Assembly: GCA_964459495.1 (NCBI GenBank)
Contig: CAYWNK010000292.1
Location: 1 to 7,483, forward strand
Reading direction: 5' to 3'
From: CAYWNK01 sp964459495
GTDB taxonomy: Bacteria > Planctomycetota > UBA1135 > GCA-002686595
Length of the DNA stretch: 7,483 nt
Position numbers and translations under genes: made by a program. The notes beneath the pieces are model-generated. The model worked only from the letters and a program-made list of their open reading frames with translations, did no database searches and was not told where the DNA came from. Positions 1-6,157 of this stretch are shown in pieces. Numbering within the stretch: the stretch's first letter is position 1; each line of letters begins with the position of its first letter.

Positions 1-1329
1 GTGAAATGGGCCCCGGACCTGCCTGGGGAGGGGGAGGGGGCCGCCCAGGCCCTCAAGGAGCTAGGGGTCTTGGCCCGCGCCTCGGGCCTGCGCAGCGCGG
101 GGCCGCGCTATCACCACTACGTCGTGGGTGGGGTGACTCCCGCTGCCCTTGCCGGGCATTGGCTGGCGGGCGCGTTCGATCAGGTAGCCTCCAGCTGGAC
201 GAGTTCGCCCGCGGCGGCGCGGCTCGAGGAGGTGGCCCTCAACTGGCTGCGGGAGCTGCTCGCGCTCCCTGCGGAATGGACGGGGGTGCTGGTGTCGGGT
301 GCGCACCAGGCGAACCTGACCGGCCTGACAGCGGCCCGCGAGTGGTGGGCGCGGGAGCACGGGGTGAGCGTTGCTGAGGAGGGCCTCACCGGCCTGCCCG
401 CCATGCCGGTGCTCGCCAGCGGCTACGTGCACGCGAGCGTGGAAAAGGCCCTGGCGCAGATCGGCGTTGGGCGCCGCAGCCTGAGCCGCCTCGGCGGTGG
501 CCGCACGACCCAGAACGCTGGTCCGATGGATCTGTCTGCATTGGCCGGCGAGCTGGATCGAAATCCCACACGCCCCGCCGTCGTGGTGCTCAGCGCGGGC
601 GAGGTGAACAGTGGCGCATTCGACCCCATCGAGGAGACCCTACAGCTGGTGCAGGGCCGCCCCGTCTGGGTCCATGTGGACGGTGCTTTTGGACTGTGCA
701 CCCGGGTGATTCCCGGGCGGCGGGCACTCACCGCCGGCATCGAAGGCGTCCAGTCCGCAGCCGTCGATGCGCACAAGTGGCTGAACGTGCCCACGGGCTG
801 CGGCGTGGCTTGGGTCAAGGACAAGCGCATGCTTGCGGCCTCCCATAGACTGCGTGGCAACTACTTGCCCGCGGGGGGGGAACCGCGGACGGTCTACGCG
901 AACCTTGGGCCGGAGATGAGCCGCCCGCCTCGGGCCTTTGCCCTTTGGGCTTGCCTTGCCGCCTACGGCCGGAATGGCGTGGGCAGTTGGGTGGAGCGCC
1001 ACCTCGAGCTGGCGGCTGAGCTTGCCCGCCGCATTGCGCAGAGCGATGCCTTTGAGCTACTCGCTCCCCAGGTCTCCAACGTGGTCTGTTTTCGATTGCG
1101 GCCCCGCGGCCGACGAGGAGCGGAGCTCGACGGGCTCAATGGCAAGCTCTTGGCCCACTTCCAGGGCCAGGGTCGATTCGAGCTCGGTTCGACCCGCTGG
1201 CGGGGTGTCGCGGCCGTGCGCGTGGCCTTTGCCAACTGGCGCACCGGATGGGAGGAGCTGGATGAGCTGTGGGCCGCTCTCGAGGTCGGAGCTGAACAGG
1301 TGACCGGCGATCTAGCCGGGGATGCGTAG
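1..1329 (+). CDS. PLP-dependent group II decarboxylase (aromatic-amino-acid decarboxylase fold), possibly 5'-truncated
   Basis: Cytoplasmic PLP enzyme, predicted to decarboxylate an amino acid; substrate unknown. Seen: the Schiff-base lysine K259 in an HKW motif (775-777); D227 in VHVDGAFG, the residue that contacts the pyridine nitrogen; H144 in VHASVEKA, which stacks on the PLP ring; and an N-terminal PRYHHYVVGGVTPAAL motif. The spacings K259-D227 (32) and K259-Y288 (29) equal those I recall between K303, D271 and Y332 of animal DOPA decarboxylase. Y288 therefore sits where the catalytic loop tyrosine should be, favouring decarboxylation over aldehyde synthesis. The GEVNSGAFDP stretch resembles an uncharacterised bacterial subfamily often labelled 'aspartate aminotransferase family'. 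The GTG at base 1 is in frame and may be the start, but relatives usually carry some 30-40 more N-terminal residues, so the gene may begin outside the window. Its last 18 bases overlap the opposing BatD-like gene. Family confident, substrate not. Confidence 0.9.
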   Translation: MKWAPDLPGEGEGAAQALKELGVLARASGLRSAGPRYHHYVVGGVTPAALAGHWLAGAFDQVASSWTSSPAAARLEEVALNWLRELLALPAEWTGVLVSGAHQANLTGLTAAREWWAREHGVSVAEEGLTGLPAMPVLASGYVHASVEKALAQIGVGRRSLSRLGGGRTTQNAGPMDLSALAGELDRNPTRPAVVVLSAGEVNSGAFDPIEETLQLVQGRPVWVHVDGAFGLCTRVIPGRRALTAGIEGVQSAAVDAHKWLNVPTGCGVAWVKDKRMLAASHRLRGNYLPAGGEPRTVYANLGPEMSRPPRAFALWACLAAYGRNGVGSWVERHLELAAELARRIAQSDAFELLAPQVSNVVCFRLRPRGRRGAELDGLNGKLLAHFQGQGRFELGSTRWRGVAAVRVAFANWRTGWEELDELWAALEVGAEQVTGDLAGDA

Positions 1330-2667
1330 CTCGCGCAGCACTTCTCCCAGGTCCACCACCCTTTCGGGGACATCCGGTCCACCGAAGCGCTCGGATTCGA
1401 GCGCATGGAAGAGCTCAGCTGCCCGCGTGGCGGCGGTAGAGTCGACTCCCGCGTCCACGAGTCGACGTGCTAGGCCAGGCCCTGCCACCGCGGCATGGGT
1501 ACAGCCGAGGCGTGCAGCGAGCGCCCCGAGAACCTGGTCGTGGGCGGTGGCCTGGGCCAAGACGACCTTCGGCTGGCCCTGTCGAAGTCGCGCGGCGTGA
1601 CTACGGGTGCGCCACCAGTAGATGCAAACGACCAGGATCATCGCCGCGCACAGGGCGAGGACATTGTTGGTGCGACCGGCAGACCCAAAGTTCTCGTGGG
1701 GACCAGCGCCAAGGTCGTTCGAGGGCGGTAGCACCTCGCAGGTCGCGGATTCAGTGCTCGCCACAACGTAGGTCGCGGAGACCGGATCGAAGCTGGCCAA
1801 GACGATCGGGGGGAGCCGCAGCATGCCGGGCATCATTGGCTCGGCGGTCCACGTCACCAGCCGTGAATCTCCTTGGATGATGCTCTGGGTGTCGAGCAAC
1901 CGCAGGTCGGGCGCCGGCGGAAAAGGCGGCACGGGTGCAGGCTCGTCGTCCAGGGGGCGCACCAGAACGGCCAGCTGGAAGGTCTGGCCAACCTGCAGGA
2001 CATCGCTGGGGGGAACGGTCTCGAGTGTGAAGCGGCCAAGGTCCCCGCGGAACTCCGGCGGCCGTTCGGCCTCGGGGAAGTCGGAGACGGAGACCGTGAG
2101 CGTGGGGGCTTGGACGTAGGCCTCCACCCGATCGTTGGGCACGCTGCCGGCGAGGAGGTCGGCGCGGAAGCCAGTCGTATAGGCAAATCGCAGCAGCGGC
2201 CCAGGAATCGGATAGTCCCCCGGGCTTTCTAGGGTCCGTCGCCAGGTGGCGCGGTAGCGACCCATGGGCTCTGTGCTCTCGCCCCACGGCGCGATACGCG
2301 CCACCTCGTCGTCGAGGGCGTAGCGCAGTCCACCGGAGCGGGGCTCCGCGGGGTCCCAGCCTTCGAGGGCCGGGAATCGAAGCTGCACCTCGAGGTCGAG
2401 TTCGCGCCGGAAAAGATCCAGGAGAGCGCCGTCGGTCAGCCGCTGATCCAGCTCGACGAAGACAGCGAGCTCTACGGATTGGCCGGGAAAGGGGGCGGCC
2501 GGCTGGACCTCGAGGTGGATCTTGGCCAGATCCGAGCCATCGACGGCGGCCACCCCGTCGACGGTGAGGCCGTCCTGGGCCGGGAGGATTCCAGCTGCCT
2601 CCAGGGGAGGAGTCGGTCCCAAGAGGCCCATCCAGAGGGCAAGCGGGACTGCGGGGAATACTTGCAT
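1312..2667 (-). CDS. BatD-like (oxygen tolerance family) membrane-anchored protein
   Basis: A 451-residue protein resembling BatD of the Bacteroides aerotolerance (bat) operons, whose biochemical role is not well established. Seen: a hydrophobic N-terminus (residues 1-24, no basic n-region, possible cleavage near LEA-A); a large predicted extracytoplasmic part (about 30-330) of beta-rich segments, including FPGQSVELAVFVELDQ and VLQVGQTFQLAVLVRPLDD, typical of the Ig-like modules of BatD; one membrane helix at 336-352 ending in WWRTR; and a cytoplasmic tail of about 100 residues rich in Ala/Arg/Leu, including FHALESERFGG, similar in style to BatD C-termini. The start is the only usable ATG after an in-frame stop at 2727-2729 (on the + strand); no Shine-Dalgarno site precedes it. 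Unlike classical bat loci, no moxR, DUF58 or von Willebrand factor A gene is visible beside it. It is divergent from the exported thioredoxin-like gene. Another Ig-like membrane protein is the main alternative. Confidence 0.7.
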   Translation of the reverse strand: MQVFPAVPLALWMGLLGPTPPLEAAGILPAQDGLTVDGVAAVDGSDLAKIHLEVQPAAPFPGQSVELAVFVELDQRLTDGALLDLFRRELDLEVQLRFPALEGWDPAEPRSGGLRYALDDEVARIAPWGESTEPMGRYRATWRRTLESPGDYPIPGPLLRFAYTTGFRADLLAGSVPNDRVEAYVQAPTLTVSVSDFPEAERPPEFRGDLGRFTLETVPPSDVLQVGQTFQLAVLVRPLDDEPAPVPPFPPAPDLRLLDTQSIIQGDSRLVTWTAEPMMPGMLRLPPIVLASFDPVSATYVVASTESATCEVLPPSNDLGAGPHENFGSAGRTNNVLALCAAMILVVCIYWWRTRSHAARLRQGQPKVVLAQATAHDQVLGALAARLGCTHAAVAGPGLARRLVDAGVDSTAATRAAELFHALESERFGGPDVPERVVDLGEVLRELRIPG

Positions 2668-2707
2668 GGGGGAGGTGGCGGCGGAATCCAGCCCATGGCT
2701 TACATGA

Positions 2708-2720
2708 CCAGGGCCCCTGG
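2708..2720. repeat. Perfect inverted repeat CCAGGG-C-CCCTGG
   Basis: A six-base arm, one central base and the exact complementary arm, read directly from the sequence. It lies 41 bases upstream of the + strand start and directly abuts a second palindrome. It could be an operator half of a paired site, a small hairpin or a chance product of GC-rich DNA. Confidence 0.55.
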
Positions 2721-2732
2721 CAGGCTAGCCTG
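2721..2732. repeat. Perfect palindrome CAGGCTAGCCTG
   Basis: A 12-base perfect palindrome starting at the base after the preceding inverted repeat ends. CCTGG occurs at 2716-2720 and again at 2729-2733, 13 bases apart, so the region is both dyad-symmetric and partly directly repeated. A transcription factor binding site is possible but not demonstrated. Confidence 0.55.
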
Positions 2733-2761
2733 GAGGACGGCGTAAGCCTCCCAATCCCCCT

Positions 2762-5074
2762 ATGAAAGTTCTTCTCCACCTCGTTGCTGCCACGCTGTTC
2801 GTCACCCCGTGCTTCGCCCAGGACGGGGGGGCGCCACCGACTGAGCCGCCGACTGTCCAAACACCGGACGTGCAGTCGCCTGAACAGGAAACGCCGATCG
2901 GTGAGCAACTGGGCCAAGTCCAGGGCGAGGCGGAGCGCGAGGTCATGTGGCGCGCTCCGACGGAAGCGGAGTGGGCTATGCCTACCTTGATCCGCTGGCA
3001 GCGTAGCTGGGAGGATGCGGTCGCTCTTTCCGTCAAGACGGGCAAGCCGATCCTGGTTTGCGTGAATATGGACGGCGAGATCGCGTCGGAGCACTACGCC
3101 GGCGTGCGCTATCGGCAGCCGGAGGTGGCGGCCCTCTACGAGCCCTACGTCACCGTGATCGCTTCCGTCTACCGACATACGGCCCGCGACTACGACGACG
3201 AAGGTCGACGGGTGCCCTGTCCGCGTTTCGGCGGTGTGACCTGCGGAGAGCACATCACGCTGGAGCCCATCGTCTACGAACGCTACCTGGACGGCAGGCG
3301 CATCGCACCGCGGCACATCATGGTGGAGCTCGATGGATCCGAGGTCTACGACGTGTTTTACGCCTTCGACACCGCGTCGGTTTTCCAAACGGTCTACGAC
3401 GGCGTGGTGGACCGGGAAAACCCGGTACCTTGGGTCGAACCTGAGGAGCCGAGCCTGGTCGAGCGGCTGACGAGCCCCGACGCCGAGGACCAGGAATGGG
3501 TGGAGCGCGTTTTCCGCGCGGGAACACGGGCCGAGCGTCGCGAGATTCTGACCGCGGCTGTTTCTGCGGGGCCGGATTCACCGCTAGACCTGCTGCGGCT
3601 GGCGATTTTTGGCCTGGATGTGGAGCAGGCCCGGCTGGCCCGCGCGGCCCTGGCCCAGACCCAGGATCCGGCGGCCATCGAGCTGATCACGGAGGCCCTG
3701 CGGGTCCCGATGGAGCCGGCGGAGCGCGAACCCCTGATCGCAGCTCTCGACCGTCTGAGCGCTCTGGATGCCCGTGCGGGGACTCTGGCCGTGGTGTATC
3801 GCGGACTTGGGGCGGAGTCCGGTGCGGTGGACGTGGAGGCCTGGGCCGGTTCCCTAAAAGGTGCTCCGGCGTCGGCCGACGCTTACGAGCGGGACACGCT
3901 CGAAGAACGCCTGCGAGAAAAGCAGCGCGCGGCGGCTGCTGCCAGGGAGGACGCCCAGGCCAATTTGGAAGCGGCGGAGGCGACGCTGGCGCTCGCGGTA
4001 GACCCTTCGACGCTGGAGACTCTGCCCTCGGACCCGGTGGAGCGCAAACGGCTGCACAGGTTGATGTACGAGGACGTGCTCGCAAAAGCGGGCAAGGCCG
4101 CGGATCTGGGTGCGGGAGGCTGGCGCGCGGATGCGGCGATGGCCGTTGCGCACTCGAGTTTGGGCAACGCCAGGCAAGCCGCCGAGTTGGCGGCGAAGGC
4201 GGTCGAGGCCTTGCCCGTGGGCGCGGACAGCTGGAGCGCGATGGCGGCGCTGTCGATCTTCGTGGATGGCCGGCGTCAGTCGATCTCGCGGCGCCAGCGC
4301 AGGGGGGAGTCCTGGCCGCCGGAGTGGCTGGCAGATATGCACTCGGCCTACGCGGTGCTAGCTCGACACCCCTATGGACTCGATGCGCACATCGCTGATC
4401 ATCACGACTTCTTGCGGCGGATGGGCGCGGTGGGACCGGCAGCCGAGGTCCTGGAAGTCGGGCTGGAGCGTTTTCCATTGTCCGCCAACCTGCACGCCCG
4501 GCTACGGTCCAGCCTCTTGCGGGACAAGGGCGTCAAGGGCCTGATGGAGCGCTACGACGCCATCCTGGCGCAGCCGGGCACGGGCGCGCCACGCATGCAG
4601 TTCGCCGGCTACGCGGCCCTGGTCGCGGCGGAGTTCGAGCGCCGGCAGCTGCGGGGCCCGGAGGGGCTGGACGCCTACACGCGGGCGATCGAGCTGTACG
4701 AGGCATCGATCGCCCTTGCGCCGGAGGACAAGGGGGTTGCGCACAGCGCGGACCACTTCGTAGCGATGGCGCTCGCGGGCCGGGCGCGGATTCTGATGGA
4801 CGCCGAGCAGGAGGCGGAGGCCGTGGCTCAGCTCTTGCAGAGCTTTGAGCGCTGCCCCGATGCCGCGTCCGTCCTGGACGGGCTGAACTTTTCGGCGGCG
4901 ACTACGGCGATCTCGCTGTGGGCGCGCCTGAAGGCACGCGGGCAAAGCGAGCTCGAGGATCAGCTCAAGACCGCTCTCGACGCGCTCGACCCCGCCTTGC
5001 TCGCGCGGCCAGGTTTTGAGACCGAGGGACCAAACGCCCCGGTGGGCGGCGGTAGACCGCCGAGGCGACGCTAG
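2762..5074 (+). CDS. Exported thioredoxin-like domain protein with HEAT/TPR-like helical repeats
   Basis: Predicted periplasmic or envelope protein of 770 residues; function unknown. Seen: a signal peptide (MKVLL, hydrophobic core, FVTPCFA) with likely cleavage after A19 and no lipobox; a Pro/Thr/Glu-rich linker (20-60); a thioredoxin-like domain (about 78-215) starting at SWEDAVALSVKTGKPILVCVNMDGE. The place where thioredoxins carry CxxC reads NMDGE, so redox catalysis by the usual mechanism is unlikely. A separate motif C153-x7-C161-x2-H164 (CPRFGGVTCGEH) follows and could form a disulfide or bind metal. Next come HEAT-like helices (about 235-360), an Ala/Glu/Arg-rich coiled coil (378-413), TPR-like helices (one near 457-488, others about 560-740) and a basic C-terminus (PPRRR). 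The architecture resembles uncharacterised planctomycete proteins. The start is supported by the signal peptide, though no ribosome binding site is evident. A scaffold or folding role is inferred only. Confidence 0.8.
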   Translation: MKVLLHLVAATLFVTPCFAQDGGAPPTEPPTVQTPDVQSPEQETPIGEQLGQVQGEAEREVMWRAPTEAEWAMPTLIRWQRSWEDAVALSVKTGKPILVCVNMDGEIASEHYAGVRYRQPEVAALYEPYVTVIASVYRHTARDYDDEGRRVPCPRFGGVTCGEHITLEPIVYERYLDGRRIAPRHIMVELDGSEVYDVFYAFDTASVFQTVYDGVVDRENPVPWVEPEEPSLVERLTSPDAEDQEWVERVFRAGTRAERREILTAAVSAGPDSPLDLLRLAIFGLDVEQARLARAALAQTQDPAAIELITEALRVPMEPAEREPLIAALDRLSALDARAGTLAVVYRGLGAESGAVDVEAWAGSLKGAPASADAYERDTLEERLREKQRAAAAAREDAQANLEAAEATLALAVDPSTLETLPSDPVERKRLHRLMYEDVLAKAGKAADLGAGGWRADAAMAVAHSSLGNARQAAELAAKAVEALPVGADSWSAMAALSIFVDGRRQSISRRQRRGESWPPEWLADMHSAYAVLARHPYGLDAHIADHHDFLRRMGAVGPAAEVLEVGLERFPLSANLHARLRSSLLRDKGVKGLMERYDAILAQPGTGAPRMQFAGYAALVAAEFERRQLRGPEGLDAYTRAIELYEASIALAPEDKGVAHSADHFVAMALAGRARILMDAEQEAEAVAQLLQSFERCPDAASVLDGLNFSAATTAISLWARLKARGQSELEDQLKTALDALDPALLARPGFETEGPNAPVGGGRPPRRR
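5047..5062. other. GC hairpin at the end of the exported-protein gene
   Basis: CGGCGG and CCGCCG form a perfect six-base stem around a TAGA loop, inside the last codons of the 2762-5074 gene and just before a convergent junction of only 15 bases. No T-run follows on either strand, so it is not a standard intrinsic terminator. It might slow polymerase or stabilise the 3' end, or simply reflect Gly/Arg/Pro codons. Confidence 0.3.
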
Positions 5075-5089
5075 CCGGGCGGCCGAGAA

Positions 5090-6157
5090 TCACCCCGCCA
5101 GGATCTGCTGCACCACCCGCTCGACGGCGGTCAGGGCGTCCTCGATGTGGCCGCCCTGTCCGGCCGTCTCACAGGAGCAGAAGCGCAACCGTTCGCAAAG
5201 ATAGGAGCGGTGATAGGCCGGATGTCCGAACAAGGCGTAGTCGCCGCGGGGCACGCCGGCAGACGGTGTGATCCACGGTTCGCGGCGCCAGTCCTGGGAG
5301 ACGGTGAAGGTGGCTTCGGCGGCCTGGGGACCAAAGATGCGCACCAGCTGTTCGACGAATTCGTCCGTGCTTGGGGCCGGAGCCTGGGGGCCTGTGGGGG
5401 AGCTGAAGCCAAACAGGGCCGCAGGGCCGTTTCCCGAGGCCGACAGGTCGTGAATCTCCTGGGCGGGTCCACGGTGGGAGATCGATGAGCCCGAAAGGCC
5501 CGCGTCCCGCCAGAACGCCCGGGGAAAGGTCGCGATCAGCTTCACGATGGTGCCCATCCACACCGGCGTGCTGGCCATCACTTGACGCAGGGGATCGGGG
5601 AGCTCGGGGGAGATGGTGATGCGCTCGAGTGCGAGAGCAGGAGGAAGGGCGAGCACAACCTGGGCGGCGTGGATGGCTTCTCCGCCGGCGAGAGTTGCCC
5701 GGATGCCGTCAGCGCTGGTTTCCAGTGCGGCAACCGGTGAGCCTAGGAGCAGTGCGCCCGGGGGAAGGGCAGCGGCGACGGCCGCGGGCAACGCGGCGGT
5801 TCCGCCCGCGAGTCGCAGGGCTCCTGAGCCGGGCCCGGCCGGCATGCGTTGGACCCCTTGGGGACCGTCAAACATCAGGCTGCCGGTTTCGGCTGCGGGA
5901 AAGGTGCTCACGCCGAGGCGGGCGGCTAGGGCACGCACGCGCCGCTCGTGGGGCCAGACCCAGGTCGCGCCGAGGTCCAGCTGAAATCCTGGCTGTGCAC
6001 TCCATTGCGCCCCCGGTGTGACGGAGCGCAGGCGCCCACCAACGCGGCCGCTGGCCTCGCAGACGAGCACGCGCAATCCCGCGGCATGGAGCTGGTGGGC
6101 GGTGGTGAGCCCGCTGATGCCGGCACCAACGACCAGAACGTCGAGTGGGGTGTTCAC
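5090..6157 (-). CDS. Compact FAD-dependent amine oxidase family protein (NAD(P)-binding Rossmann type)
   Basis: Flavoprotein oxidoreductase of the amine oxidase/phytoene desaturase-like family; substrate unknown, probably cytoplasmic. Seen, numbered from the chosen start: an ADP-binding Rossmann fingerprint G11-A-G13-I-S-G16; E34 at the end of the second strand, for the adenosine ribose; GRVGGR at 37-42; a DLGATWVWP segment matching the family's flavin-contacting region; a KLIATFPRAFWRDAGLSG block typical of amine oxidases; and a C-terminal flavin-binding stretch from E330 (ETAGQGGHIEDAL). At 355 residues it is shorter than typical monoamine oxidases (about 430-520). I chose the GTG at 6157-6155 because it forms a GTGA overlap with the upstream ABC gene's stop and leaves eight residues before the Gly motif. 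The in-frame GTG at 6199 would add an unneeded Arg-rich extension and a 46-base overlap. The motif usually read GYMEGA has His337 instead of Tyr, so amine oxidation itself is uncertain. Confidence 0.87.
   Translation of the reverse strand: MNTPLDVLVVGAGISGLTTAHQLHAAGLRVLVCEASGRVGGRLRSVTPGAQWSAQPGFQLDLGATWVWPHERRVRALAARLGVSTFPAAETGSLMFDGPQGVQRMPAGPGSGALRLAGGTAALPAAVAAALPPGALLLGSPVAALETSADGIRATLAGGEAIHAAQVVLALPPALALERITISPELPDPLRQVMASTPVWMGTIVKLIATFPRAFWRDAGLSGSSISHRGPAQEIHDLSASGNGPAALFGFSSPTGPQAPAPSTDEFVEQLVRIFGPQAAEATFTVSQDWRREPWITPSAGVPRGDYALFGHPAYHRSYLCERLRFCSCETAGQGGHIEDALTAVERVVQQILAG

Larger units (their letters stand above)
2668..2761. promoter_or_regulatory. Divergent intergenic region, presumed back-to-back promoters
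   Basis: These 94 bases are the only substantial gene-free DNA in the window and lie between two start codons pointing away from each other, so promoters for both genes should be here or just inside them. I could not pick out convincing -35/-10 boxes on either strand. A GGAGG at 2732-2736 lies 25 bases before the + strand ATG, too far for a normal ribosome binding site. The central part is taken up by two abutting palindromes (2708-2732). Confidence 0.5.

Noticed and set aside
873..880. A run of eight G in the decarboxylase gene, considered as a phase-variation tract or frameshift.
   Set aside because: The reading frame on both sides matches the family without interruption (NYLPAGG before, then PEMSRPPRAFALW), so there is no frameshift, and a single short G-run in GC-rich DNA is weak evidence for phase variation.
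1751..3388. A 545-codon open frame on the - strand spanning the BatD-like gene, the intergenic region and the start of the exported-protein gene.
   Set aside because: Its translation is a low-complexity Arg/Pro/Gly mix with no domain, and it overlaps two genes with clear signal peptides and family features. Long antisense frames are expected at this GC content.
3496..4478. Long alternative frames on both strands inside the exported-protein gene (for example 3496-4398 + and 3687-4478 -).
   Set aside because: The products are Gly/Arg/Pro-rich and featureless. The 2762-5074 frame has a signal peptide, a recognisable fold and normal amino acid use throughout.
5047..5089. The hairpin at 5047-5062 and the short gap after it, considered as a bidirectional intrinsic terminator.
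   Set aside because: No run of T follows the stem on either strand and the stem lies within coding sequence. It is kept only as a low-confidence structural feature.
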